Under the pieces are notes generated by a model that was given only the letters and a program-made list of their open reading frames with translations, had not been told where the DNA came from and did no database searches. This document shows positions 32,412-43,119 of a DNA stretch of 64,000 nucleotides, one piece after another (positions within the stretch are counted from its first letter, which is position 1; every line of letters begins with the position of its first letter). Location of the stretch: NCBI GenBank assembly GCA_001599755.1, contig BCHX01000002.1:248001-312000 (forward strand), read 5' to 3'. Source of the stretch: Gliomastix tumulicola. Its lineage: Eukaryota; Ascomycota; Sordariomycetes; Hypocreales; Bionectriaceae. The position numbers and the translations under genes were made by a program.

Positions 32412-33871
32412 ATGATCTCCGGCGTCCTCATCTTCAACCAGAAGGGCGAGAACCTCATCTTCCGCGCCTTCCGCAACGACTGCCGCCCCCGACTCGCCGA
32501 CGTCTTCCGCATCCAGGTCATCTCCAACGCCCAGGTGCGCTCGCCGATCCTGACGCTGGGCAGCACCACCTTCAGCCATGTCAAGCACGAGAACATCTAC
32601 CTGGTGGCCATCACCAAGAGCAACGCCAATGCCGCGCTGGTCTTCGAGTTCCTGTACCGGCTGATCCAGCTCGGCAAGGGCTACTTTGGCAAGTTCGACG
32701 AGGAGGCCGTCAAGAACAACTTTGTCCTGGTCTACGAGCTTCTAGACGGTACGGCTGCCCCAGTCCAGCAGCTCCCACCACACACACATTCTGACAGGGG
32801 CCATACAGAGATCATCGACTTCGGATACCCGCAAAACACCGAGACGGATACCCTCAAGATGTACATCACGACCGAAGGCGTAAAGTCCGAGTCCCGGCCC
32901 GAAGAGACGTCCAAGATCACAATGCAGGCCACCGGCGCGCTCTCGTGGCGCAAGGCCGACGTCAAGTACCGCAAGAACGAGGCCTTTGTCGACGTGATCG
33001 AGGATATCAACCTGCTCATGTCGGCCACGGGCGCCGTCCTCCGCGCCGACGTCAACGGCCAGATCATCATGCGCGCCTACCTCACGGGCACGCCCGAGTG
33101 CAAGTTCGGCCTCAACGACCGCCTCCTCCTCGACAACGACGGGCTCAGCAGCCTGCCGAGCGGGAACCGCATGGGCAGCAAGGCGACCAAGGCGGCGGCG
33201 GGCAGCGTCACGCTCGAGGACTGCCAGTTCCACCAGTGCGTCAAGCTGGGCAAGTTCGACAGCGACCGCATCATCAGCTTCGTGCCGCCCGACGGCGAGT
33301 TCGAGCTGATGCGCTACCGCGCCACCGAGAACGTCAACCTGCCCTTCAAGGTGCACGCCATCGTCAACGAGGTCGGCCGGTCCAAGGTCGAGTACAGCAT
33401 CGGCGTCAAGGCCAACTTCGGCTCCAAGCTCTTCGCCACAAACGTCGTCATCCGCATCCCGACGCCGCTCAACACGGCCAAAATTGTCGAGCGCTCCACC
33501 CAGGGCAAGGCCAAGTACGAGCCGGCCGAGAACTGCATCGTCTGGAAGATTGCCCGCTTCACCGGTCAGAGCGAGTTCGTCCTCAGCGCCGAGGCCATCC
33601 TGACGAGCATGACCACACAGAAGGCCTGGAGCCGGCCGCCGCTGAGCATGAACTTTAGTCTGCTCATGTTCACGAGTTCCGGCCTGCTGGTCCGCTACCT
33701 GAAGGTGTTCGAGAAGAGCAACTACTCGAGTGTCAAGTGGGTGCGATACATGACGCGCGCAGGATCATACGAGATAAGGTATGCTCTCTCTTTTCTTCTA
33801 CCTCCTACATATTGCACCGGCCTTTGTTACCCAAGAGGTCCAGCTGCTAACTAACACCTCCCAGATTTTAG
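32412..33871 (+). CDS. AP-2 complex subunit mu
   Basis: Medium chain of the AP-2 clathrin adaptor that selects cargo at the plasma membrane during endocytosis. Exons 32412-32748, 32809-33778 and 33865-33871; 437 residues, against about 435 for the family. Longin domain at about 1-140 (MISGVLIFNQKGENLIFRAF, RSPILTLGSTTF), then the mu-homology domain (about 165-437; SWRKADVKYRKNEAFVDVIE, SGNRMGSKATKAAAG linker, NLPFKVHAIVNEVGRSKVEY). The second intron is followed by a 7-nt coding exon: AG joins ATTTTAG to make Arg-Phe-stop, giving the conserved end SYEIRF. Without that splice the frame runs on into intron sequence. The intron carries GCTAACTAAC near its 3' end, a good branch site. Confidence 0.95.
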
Positions 33872-35076
33872 GACTATACCCAGTTTGTTTTCAGGGAAGG
33901 GCTGTAGGCGGCATGAGCATGTATCGGCGTTTCTTGGACATTTCTTGGGCAATAGAGAGGGCGCGCGCGCGTTGCGTCCAAATCTTGCATCTTACAAACA
34001 TGCTTACCTGCTGCAAGCCGTGATACTGCTACTGCCATGTCTCATCTTTGCTAATCCTCAGTCATGCCCTTCTTCGGCTGTTTACGGCCCTGCTTTTCTT
34101 CGTCGTGACGCCATCGTGAGACTTCGGTCTCGGGCATCTCGTCGGGCATCACCACTTGCACACGCCCCCGACGGTGAGGTTATTCCAGCAACCTTGGACG
34201 CAATGTCTCAGCTCCTTCTTGTGTCAAGGAACGGCCTGGAATGGCCGAGATTCTCCGGAGCATCGCGTCCTGGCGTGGGGGGTGTGCGGGATGGCTGGCT
34301 GGCTGCCTTTTTTCCAGCTCGCCATGAGGCAGCCGTGACGCCCATCCACGAGGCGCGTGACCGCACATAGCAGCATGGCGCAATCAATAGTGGCGCTCCT
34401 GTAAGCGACGGGATGCCACCATTGCCAGAGGCCTGTTGGCTGCCAGACTATCACAGCCTCCCTCACCTCTAGCATTGATGACCACTGCTCATCTGCCCCT
34501 CTACCCCTCCTTGTGCGGCCTCAGGCCTCTCTCAAGCTGACAGTGGGACGGGGGGCTTGCGGTATGTATTATGCAGTGCTCACCTCCCACAATACTGAGC
34601 CACCACGGAAGGATTTTTCCTTCTCGCGTGGGCATCCCATTCCCTGCCCATTGGCAATGACTCTCTAAGCGAAGCATGACAATTCCGGTGACTCGTCAAT
34701 ATCCTCAAGCCATCGGACGATATTATCGAATGGCATATGACAGCATCAGCTCACAACGCAAAAGCCCAACATCAGACGAGGAAGGGGTCATCAGGAGAGC
34801 CCGAGGTGTGCTACCTCAGCTCCGAACGATCGTTGGCTCAACCGTCCCAATCACCCGCTTTGTGCTCGTTGAGCGGTTTACATGTGTCACGCAGCTTGGC
34901 AGATGATGCCTGGAGGGGGGCCCCCGGTCGCATCGAAATCTGCCTGGTCAGATAAGATAGCGTCGTACCTACTACGACAGGAGACGAGCAAACATGATGA
35001 CGCTTGCCGTCGGATGGGGCAGCCTTGGCTTTTGCGACGACTGCCGGATGGTTGCCTTGCAACTGAGGCACAGTTT

Positions 35077-35102
35077 CGTCTCGTCTCGTCTCGTCTCGTC
35101 TC
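35077..35102. repeat. TCGTC pentanucleotide microsatellite
   Basis: About five tandem copies of TCGTC/GTCTC in the gene-poor region. Confidence 0.85.
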
Positions 35103-35425
35103 TGCGGTCAGTCGCAGGTAGATGGGAGAAGCGGTACAGAATCCTCCTCGCTCGGCGACCACCCTGCGAGAAAGGCCCGAGCTACCACAGTGGGTAGGTC
35201 TGACAAGCTGAGCTATATACGACACTCACATACCTCGGGCTGAGGATGCCATTTGACGGTATTGAGGATGGTTGCCATATTATCGATTGCGTGCTGTGCT
35301 ATATTGGCTGTGTGCGGCAATCCTACGAGCAAGTTCTGCGGCTATCACCGTTGGCGACCACCCTCCCTTTCATCCTTCCGGACCACGTTTTAGTGATTCA
35401 CTTATCAGCAACGGCCCGTCGATCA

Positions 35426-35446
35426 GGGGAGGGGAGGGGGAGGGGA
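35426..35446 (+). other. G-quadruplex-forming motif
   Basis: Four G runs of 4, 4, 5 and 4 separated by single A residues, the pattern of a very stable G4. On the plus strand in the gene-poor region. Confidence 0.7.
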
Positions 35447-37108
35447 GAATTAGGGAATAATGGCCGAGGAGTGGCTTGGTGGCTGCTCCTACAACGGCCG
35501 CCACTGGTCGACCAGTAGGAAGGACGTTTGCCATACCCTCTGGCTTCGCTCGCCAAATGTCACATCCTTGCATACGCTGTCCCTTCTGGAGACCTTCCAT
35601 TGCGCTGGGCCTGCGGGAGGATGACAGCGCCGCCCAGCCTGAGATATGGGCTGGCTTCCTTCCCTTCTGTGTGACCTGCTGGGTCGCGTAACGTCACAGG
35701 AACGTCTACTCTGGGAAGCAGGGCTGGTATGGTGGGATTCCATTCGTCTCCTTGCAGCTGCTGTTTGGACTCCTAGCTCGGTTCTGCATATTTTTTCCTT
35801 TCCTTTCGGGTGACGGCGACACAATCCTCGCCTGAGGATATACCCTCAGATTTTCTGTTTTTTTTTTCTTGTTTCTTTTTTAATATCGGTGCCTTCTCGG
35901 TCTGGCGACTCTTGGATACGAGGGAGTGGCTTTAGGGATGGCTGCCGCTGCAGAGCGCGTCGCAGCGAGGAGCTTCTTGTCGCACACGAGACGATCCGTG
36001 GGTTTCTGCGCCCCCTGGACCGTGTGCTCTCTGATGAATCGCCCATCTTCCACTAGTTACGTGCCATGCTGCTATGTATGAAGGCCACAGATAAGAGAGA
36101 GACAGGAGATGGCTCCATCACTGACAGCCGTTGACCCTTTTTCAACGACCTCAGGTGGGCAGTATTGGAAAGCTAGCATGGCAGCCACAGAGGGAGTATT
36201 CCCACTTGTGTCACCATGACAGCCTGAGACACTCAGGTGACAAAGACTCCTCCCGTTGCACAGCATGACAGACACTGGTTACTCCCAGAAAAGAAAAAAG
36301 AAAAAAAAACTGTCTCCCGCTTCAAGGTCACCACTTTCACATGCTGCTGATCTCGATACGCCTCGCCCATAGCTGAGAAAGGCCAGGGGGCCAGTCGAGT
36401 CAGGGAAAGGCAAGATCGATACGAGAGGCGGCAGTCGGCTGATCTCCTATTTGTCCGGATAGCGTTCCATGACAGTGGTAACGCAACGTTCACTCCGATC
36501 CCCTGGCCCTGGTTCGTCCCCCTTCCTCGGTGTGATTTTGCTGCCGCAGAGGGCGTGTAGCGTAATCTCAGAGCCAATTCTGACCTGTTTTTTTTTTCCC
36601 TTCCTGCTCTGCTTTCGTCTCTTCCTTGGCCCTTCCTTTCTCCCTTTTCTGTCCGCTTGTACCAGGATAGGACCTTTGGTGATTGCCTGCATGCCACGGT
36701 GCACAGCATAAGCCTGTCATTCCTTCTGGCTACCACCATCCCTTCTCGTCCGCCTGCATCTGATTCCTTCTCCCCCAAGCGAATCAGAACGCCCAGCTGG
36801 GAGGAGGGAGGGGAGACCAGCCCCCATGACATGACGGCGCACCGTGCGTATCAATCTCTCGCGGCGCAGGCATTGGACGGGCGGACACAAAAGAGAAGCG
36901 AGGGTGGAAGAAGCGAGGGGGGAAAGGGGGGGGTGGGATGGTTTATGGGCGGCGTTGGGCTTCGGTTCTCGGTCGGTGGGCTTTGCTAAGTGGTCTGAGC
37001 GTGTACTTTGGTGGTTGATCGATTCGTGATGGGCTTGTGTGTTTGGGGGGGGGAGCTGACGTCGTGAGGGGCGAGGACCTTGAGGCGAGCGAGCGTGGTC
37101 GATTTTTG

Positions 37109-37116
37109 TATAAATA
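37109..37116 (+). promoter_or_regulatory. TATA box of cysteine-rich gene A
   Basis: TATAAATA, a full consensus, 375 bp before the ATG. Strong TATA boxes in fungi mark regulated rather than housekeeping genes. Confidence 0.6.
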
Positions 37117-37483
37117 GGGTGCGAGGGCCTGCTGAAGATGAATAGGTTTTGTTTCTTTGGCTCGTTGAGCACCACCTCTTTCTTCATTTTGCAACCCATA
37201 CTTTCTTCCGATCTTCAGTCACTCTCCAGCTCATTCACCTTTCTCGGACTCTCTGCTCAGGCAACGCCAACCTGTTCACTCCTCGTCTCATTGGGGGCTC
37301 ATACCTTCAGTCTCTCAAGGTCCTTCTTCTGTGTCTACAGACCACCAGACAGCCCTCTCTTCAACCCATTCGGAGAAAGACTCTCTGCCCTCACACTCAA
37401 CCGCCAGTTGAGTGCCAGATACCTCAAGACACCCGCCAACTATCACCACCCTCGGGTCCTAACCACCCAACCAACAAGCCACC

Positions 37484-37888
37484 ATGTGCACCCTCGAGCA
37501 TATGATGTCCCATCACAACCCCTCCTGCGGCCGCGGTGTATACGAGATCCCCCGCTACACGTACTGCGAATACGCGGTCCGTGACCCCGTCACCAACCAA
37601 CCGCTGCAAGCCTGCGCTGGCTGCGTCGAGGTCGGCGTCGGCGCGGAGCGGTGGGTGATAGACGAGGACTGCGAGGCCGGGCAGTGCCGCCTGGAGGATC
37701 TCGGCTATTGGTGGCGCTGCTGCCAGTGCGGCTTCGGCGGCAACAGGGGGACGCGGTGCCAGCGGCAGTTGGCGGATACGTACTGCTATCACAAGGTGTG
37801 TATCTACTGCACGTCGGATACCCAGCAGCAGCAACAGCAACAGCAGCAGCAGAAACCCCGTCAGCAGCATCATCGTCGTCGGCGTTGA
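37484..37888 (+). CDS. small cysteine-rich protein A, poly-Gln tail
   Basis: 134 residues, 14 Cys, no signal peptide and no introns. Begins MCTLEHMMSHHNPSC; the core has YTYC (Cys28), CAGC (44/47), CEAGQC (63/68), WWRCCQC (79/80/82), Cys92, and C-x4-C-x2-C (101/106/109) with His103, a spacing that suggests zinc or other metal binding. The tail is ten Gln then a His/Arg-rich end. The start has the context CACCATGTG. A paralogue lies at 43120 with the same cysteine order. Upstream are a TATA box and a roughly 370-nt leader that contains an overlapping frame from 37138. No named family recognised; small proteins starting MC with CC-x-C cores are common hypothetical proteins in ascomycetes. Confidence 0.72.
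   Translation: MCTLEHMMSHHNPSCGRGVYEIPRYTYCEYAVRDPVTNQPLQACAGCVEVGVGAERWVIDEDCEAGQCRLEDLGYWWRCCQCGFGGNRGTRCQRQLADTYCYHKVCIYCTSDTQQQQQQQQQQKPRQQHHRRRR
37823..37852 (+). repeat. CAG/CAA tract coding poly-Gln
   Basis: Ten glutamine codons (CAG and CAA mixed) within the tail of cysteine-rich protein A. Confidence 0.9.
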
Positions 37889-38685
37889 AGGAGGGACCTG
37901 ACCTGCTCATCGTCTGAGAGGTGGAGGAGCTGTATGAGTTTATGGGAGAGAGGGCGGTTGATGAGGAGAGAGACTTGATAGGAGCAAGGGAGAGTTGAGG
38001 TGTGACGGGTTGTGGCTGTGGTGATTGATGGTGTAGGATCTGTGTCTTGTGTGTCTTCACTTCGCCTTTGACAACGGGCTCACGACGGCTTGTCGGTGAC
38101 TTTTGGTGGGAAACGACTGAACCACTCGCTTCTCGTTGGCTTTTTGTCTTCTCTTTTGTCTTTCAGAGGTATTCTCTGCCCTTTCTGCCGTGGTGCTTTG
38201 TTTTCTTCGTCTGTTCGCAAGCCGTATGCTTTTGCACCCTTTCAGGACTGGTGCCTGAGAGAGTCTCTTTACAGAACACGAATATGCATAGTTAATCGAT
38301 CATTTACTGCTTTATCTGAGCACCTGAATTTGTACAGCCCGTAACTTGACGCATTCCCATTCCACCTCGAGCCTAGAATCGGTGAGCTACTGAATGGGGC
38401 TTCCAAAGGACCCCTCCCGCCAAATGACGACTCCAGAGGAAACAAGCAAAAACAGCCGAGAAGGCCGGCAACTTACGGTTGTTGAACTGGAATATGATGA
38501 AGGACTTTCAAGCTCGGTTGACGAAAATGGAGTTGGGTCACATTTCGTCAGTTTGAGTCACGGTGAGTCTTCAAAATGCCAAGACCCCCACCATGCCACA
38601 TCAAAAGCAAACGAAGCTCATTTTTCTCTTATCGCTCTTCCTCCTCTTCATTCAACGTTCTCCCATACTCATACACGCAGCCACC
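37889..38685. other. intergenic region, cysteine-rich A / acyltransferase
   Basis: About 0.8 kb between tandem genes. A short frame at 38394-38714 has no support. The C/T-rich stretch just before the acyltransferase ATG is a typical fungal promoter end. Confidence 0.6.
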
Positions 38686-40350
38686 ATGCCAGAAAACAGA
38701 GTTTCTATCGTTGAAACCGAGAGGCTGCAGCCCCGAACACCAGGCAAAGAGCACGTCATTGCTCTCTCCCTGCTCGATGCGACAGTGGCCAACTTTGCCC
38801 TCACGAATGCCACCTGGCTCTTCGAGAAGCCCCCCGAGAGCAGCAATGTCGACTTCCAGCAGCTGACAGCCGGCCTGAAGGACTCCCTCCGAACTGCACT
38901 CGACGCGTATCCTTGGTGGTGTGGGCGGGTGAAGATGGTTCTAACCACGGAGGGCAACACTGGTGAAGAAGCAGCACATCTACCACCTCATGCGCGTCGC
39001 TATGGACGTCTATACGTTCAATACGGGACATCAGAGGATCCAGGCGTCGAGGTCATCACGGCCATCAGCCCCGAAACGCTGGACTCTCTTTATCCAGCAC
39101 AGCGGACGACTGCACAGCCGATATGGTGCGGAAAGGACGCACCTCTCGGGCTCTTCATCCCGTCTTCTCCCCAAGTCAACCCGCGCCAGCCCGATGAGCT
39201 TGACGCGAACGGCTGCCGCAAGACTCCTCTGGCAGTGCAGATCACCGGTCTAGCGTGTGGGGGGTGGACGCTTGCCGTCAAGAGCACGCATCCGCTGGCT
39301 GATATCACGACACTCGTCGACTTCGTCAAGGACTGGGCGGCGTTACATCAAGCCAAGATCACTGGGAAACCGGAGCCGCAGACGAAAAGACAGCTTGAAT
39401 CGTGGAAACTGGATGATCTCGCTGCCGGCGACATCAACGCCGATTCCTCCAATCCCGATATCGTGAGCACAGCGACGAACCTCCCCTTCCATCGATACGA
39501 CTGGTGGCATCCCGCGGCAAGAAAATCGTGCCCTTGGCCCGTGGAGATTCCCGAGGTCTTCAAGGACGAGGTGCAACAGCCGGTAGGGAAGGTCATGCCC
39601 TGGGAGGAATGGGATGTCACAGCGCCGGTGTCGAACTACACAATCCACTTCAGTCAGGCGCAGGTCGAGGTATTGTACCGAAAAGCGACGTCGTCAGCGG
39701 ATGGCATTGTTGAGACCGGGGCCTCCTCGCCGAGGATCAGTCGCCATGATGCCGTGCTGGCACACATCTGGTCTTGCATCGTACGCGCCCGTGGACTACA
39801 GGACGATGATGATGATGATCTTGTACACTGCGATCTCACCTACGGACTCCGTCCCGCGCTTGGTCTGGGCGAATCATTCGTCGGGTCTCCCATCGTCCTG
39901 GTCAACGTCGAGCTACCCGGTCGCACTGCATCGTCCTCTCTGCCCGCCGTCGCCCAGAAGATCCGGGAGACCATCTCCAGCGTCAAGCCGTCAGATCTCA
40001 GCGCCCATCTGCACGCCGTCTCGTTCGAGAAGACCCCGCAGCGCCTGTGGCAGGCCTTCCTCGGCCGGCGTCACATCCTGGTCACGACCTGGGCGCGTGC
40101 GGGCCTGTACGACGTCAACTTCTTTGACGCTGGTGGCGGGAGCGGCGCTGGGATTCGCTACGCTGACGGGCTGATGCCGCCCTTGGATGGGGTCATCGTG
40201 ATCAAGGAGGCGCCTCCGTCTGGGAGGAAGGTTGAGACGACCAAGCCGAGGCCGTGGACGGAGGATGGCGTCGATATTTCGATTCACCTTCGCAAGGAGG
40301 ATATGGAGAGACTCGTTTCTGATGCTCTGCTCCTACCAGGGCTTGATTGA
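38686..40350 (+). CDS. BAHD-type acyltransferase (transferase family, trichothecene 3-O-acetyltransferase-like)
   Basis: Transfers an acyl group from CoA to an alcohol or amine. Single exon, 554 residues. Catalytic motif HxxxD is His202-Pro-Leu-Ala-Asp206 (STHPLADITTLVDFV); the C-terminal structural motif near YDVNFFDAGGGSG takes the place of DFGWG. N-terminal YPWWCGRV is the usual substrate-channel segment. Start chosen at 38686 (GCCACCATGCC), because the in-frame upstream ATGs (38563, 38593) only add a hydrophobic leader coded by the pyrimidine-rich 5' region, and BAHD enzymes are cytosolic. It points at the BBE-type oxidase gene (389 bp between stops), so the two may tailor one small molecule. 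Substrate unknown. Confidence 0.9.
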   Translation: MPENRVSIVETERLQPRTPGKEHVIALSLLDATVANFALTNATWLFEKPPESSNVDFQQLTAGLKDSLRTALDAYPWWCGRVKMVLTTEGNTGEEAAHLPPHARRYGRLYVQYGTSEDPGVEVITAISPETLDSLYPAQRTTAQPIWCGKDAPLGLFIPSSPQVNPRQPDELDANGCRKTPLAVQITGLACGGWTLAVKSTHPLADITTLVDFVKDWAALHQAKITGKPEPQTKRQLESWKLDDLAAGDINADSSNPDIVSTATNLPFHRYDWWHPAARKSCPWPVEIPEVFKDEVQQPVGKVMPWEEWDVTAPVSNYTIHFSQAQVEVLYRKATSSADGIVETGASSPRISRHDAVLAHIWSCIVRARGLQDDDDDDLVHCDLTYGLRPALGLGESFVGSPIVLVNVELPGRTASSSLPAVAQKIRETISSVKPSDLSAHLHAVSFEKTPQRLWQAFLGRRHILVTTWARAGLYDVNFFDAGGGSGAGIRYADGLMPPLDGVIVIKEAPPSGRKVETTKPRPWTEDGVDISIHLRKEDMERLVSDALLLPGLD

Positions 40351-40738
40351 GCCTGACTTGTGTCGGATTCAGACACCTTGGCCTGAGGGGGACGGCCAAT
40401 GGCTACACAAGAGCGCGCTGGAGACACTCAGCACTGCCCAATCCCAGCTGCGACAATTGGCGCTCCCTCTTCAACGTTTGTCTCATGTCAGGAGCGAGCG
40501 ATTACAACGACTCCTCCTCTACTGTTTCTTGCAAGGCGTATCTTTCCAGCCAATACAGCATTTCAATGTCTCGTGGATCAGGAATTCAACACGTTCAACC
40601 AGCTGTCTCCTGTAGCTCCTGTCTCCGATTCACGGATCGATTTTGTGCAACGACATGCTCCAGATCTCAATCTCAATCATCCTACAGCCGAAGGGTATCA
40701 CATCACCAAGATGAGTTTGATTTTGCATCGATCCCATG
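40351..40738. other. convergent 3' region, acyltransferase / FAD oxidase
   Basis: About 0.39 kb between converging stops; only 3' untranslated sequence expected. Confidence 0.6.
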
Positions 40739-42379
40739 TTACTCGGCCGGGATGCCGTTAGAGTACCCGAAGACATTGTCAGGGTCCCACTGCTTCTTCA
40801 GAGCCACCAGACGACGCAGCTTGTCTTCGCGGTAGATCTCCTCCAGCGTCTCGTCGCCCCATGCGTAGTTCACGTACGCTGATAGACCCGGATATCCCGA
40901 TGTCGCAGCCAGCTGGTCTCGTAAGCCCCTGGCAAACTCGTTGGCCGTCTCGCCGAAGAGATTGTCGAGTCCAGGCCATCGCATCTGCAGCATACTGGGT
41001 GGGAGAGTCAGTAAAAGTTCCTTCTCGTTCTCGTGGAGGGGGCAGTGACTCACATGTATCCGACTGCGTCACGCCAAGGGTAGGCAGTGCTCTCATCCGG
41101 GATCGACATGGCGGCAGCAGTCGAGAATGTCTCAATGATGATGGCACTATTGGCTGTCCGAGCTTGCTCATTCTGCTTCAGAAACGAGTCAAACTGGTCA
41201 AACACAGAGATGAGCGTGGTGGCGGACCATCTCCGAACATTGACCGTACGAATGCTGTGCAGACCGTCGGATGTATGGCAAGATGCCTCAGTGACACCGT
41301 TCAGCGCGACATCGGGCACACGCTGGAAGGGGATGCTCTCGGCCACGACCACGATGGGACTCAGATCAAAGAATGGCTTCAGGTCGTGCCGGGCTGCTTC
41401 TTCTCCTCCAACATATATGAATGTAGCAAGGATGGAAGTCTATTCAATAAGTTAGCATCATGAACCAGATAGAAAGAGGGCACAGACGCACCGATTGAGT
41501 GGAAGGGTCCCAGAACAGCGCGGTAGAGAACCCCAGCTGAGACGGCATCCGATCTTGGTAGGCCTCCATTGTCTTGAAGTAGTCTGACTGCTGACTCGCC
41601 GAGAAGACCAGCTCCGCGTGGAACACCTCTCCTCCATTGATCTGTTTCGAGAGCTTGTAGGTCGCCGACGTCACGATGCCGAAGTTCGCCCCTGCTCCAC
41701 GGAGAGCCCAGAACAGATCCGGATTCGAGGTTTCCGATACCTCGACCAGCTCTCCCTTCGCGGTGACCATATCAGCAGACACGAGGGCATCGATCACCAG
41801 CCCGAAGGTGCCCTGAAGATAGCCTATGCCAGCACCGAGGGCAGTTCCAGTGAAGCCAACCCCATTGCAGGCGCCCGATCCTACCACGACACTGAGTCAA
41901 TATTTATTTCTCTACACAGAGATTGTCTGAGCCCTACCGATCTGATACCCTGCCTCCGCGACCGGCGCGAGCACGTCTCGAATCGTAGCACCGCCTCCCA
42001 TCGTCACGGTGCCCAATGTCTCGTCAATCTCAACGCTCCTGAGACCGCTGAGATCAATAGCGAGGCCGTCTTTCAGCTTAGACATGGAGGTACCATAGCC
42101 ATGACGCCCGCCCTGGGCGAGGAATGGGATGCCCGATGCGGCAGCGGCTTTGACCTGCCTTGCTTGTCAGTGATACGCATGACGAGATACAAGTCAGTCA
42201 TTGCGCCTCACGATTTCAGCTACCTCCTCTGCGCTTGTCGGGGTGACAGCCTGCGAAAAGCTGGGGGATCCGTAAGCATTCCATCGCGCGGTCGCACCCT
42301 TGGACGCAGAGGAGGCTGGAGAGAGCACAGCGACCCCTTCCGGCGCCCATTTCTCGGGACCAGAGATCTTGTCTGCCAT
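40739..42379 (-). CDS. FAD-linked oxidase, berberine bridge enzyme (BBE) type
   Basis: Flavin oxidase with PCMH-type FAD domain. Five exons: 42379-42212, 42154-41938, 41880-41492, 41439-41054, 40994-40739; 471 residues, all phases consistent. FAD attachment: His in AQGGRHGYGTSM (8-alpha-histidyl position) and Cys in GSGACNGVGFTGTALGAGIG (6-S-cysteinyl position), so bicovalent FAD is likely. ELVEVSETSNPDLFWALRGA and GANFGIVTSATYKL complete the FAD domain. The C-terminal BBE segment ends KKQWDPDNVFGYSNGI, close to the family's DP.N.F. No signal peptide, unlike many secreted fungal members, so it is probably cytosolic. Such enzymes catalyse oxidations and ring closures in secondary metabolism, or oxidise sugars. 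Divergent from the cysteine-rich gene B. Confidence 0.93.
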
Positions 42380-43119
42380 GATTCGATCTTGGGGTGTGCG
42401 AGGGGCGTACAGACTCTACAGAAGGAGGTTTGACGGTGATCGAGCCGGCGGGCTCCTCCGTTCTTATACGCGCGCGCATCAACGACTACGCCGCACCAAG
42501 CCCAAGGTTATGTCGTAAGCTTACCTGCGTCCCTAGACCGCACTGATTGGCTCAGCACTAGCATGGAAGCATGGAGCATGGAGTATGCCAGCCAGGGCTC
42601 CGCGGAGAACGAAGAGATTCGCATCTGGCTGGACCCGTTAATCTCGTCTGGACTACATCCGGCCTGTCACAACGGCGGGACGCAGCCAGAGCGTTGTGCC
42701 AACAGCCGTCAATATCAGATCATTCCCCAGCCTAGACAAAATGGAATTGGCAAGGACCATCTTTTTGTCTTCAATTCACGGCTATACAATGTACAACAAC
42801 CGGGTTCGCTCCCGCTTAATAGAGCATCTCCGACAATGTCTTCAACTCACAGCTGAACCAGGTCTATATAGCCACTCGCGCGCAGCCTGGGTGTCGCGGT
42901 CAGAAAAGATGGGCGAGCCACCAAAGATCGTCGACATATAAAGCCTCTATCCGCCTTTTGCTTCACTCAAAAAGCACCAATCAGACCCAACAGTCAGTCA
43001 GTCAGTCGTCCGTCTCATTGAATATCACGATCAAGCCAACCCACCACCTCATCATCAGCCACAGACAGACCAAGACCGCCCGCCCGCCCGCCCTTCCTTG
43101 CCCTCGCACCGCCGCCACA
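42380..43119. other. divergent promoter region, FAD oxidase / cysteine-rich B
   Basis: 740 bp between divergent starts. Contains the inverted repeat GAGCC-GGCG-GGCTC (42442-42455, near the oxidase ATG), a TATA box for the cysteine-rich gene, a (CAGT)n stretch at about 42990-43006 and CGCC repeats just before the ATG. Confidence 0.6.
42937..42943 (+). promoter_or_regulatory. TATA box of cysteine-rich gene B
   Basis: TATAAAG inside ACATATAAAG, 177 bp upstream of the ATG; parallels the TATA box of paralogue A. Confidence 0.55.

Larger units (their letters stand above)
33872..37483. other. 3.6-kb gene-poor region
   Basis: No frame here shows a domain, good codon pattern or splice logic; the longest (36233-36832, minus) is low-complexity. 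It contains a CG-alternating run (33960-33971), a (TCGTC)n run at 35077-35102, a G-quadruplex motif at 35426-35446, several pyrimidine tracts (35840-35885, 36585-36655) and homopurine runs, then the promoter of the cysteine-rich gene at 37484. A non-coding transcript cannot be excluded from sequence. Confidence 0.5.

Noticed and set aside
38563..38685. Signal peptide-like leader on the acyltransferase
   Set aside because: The hydrophobic leader comes from the pyrimidine-rich 5' region; BAHD enzymes are cytosolic and the ATG at 38686 has ideal context.
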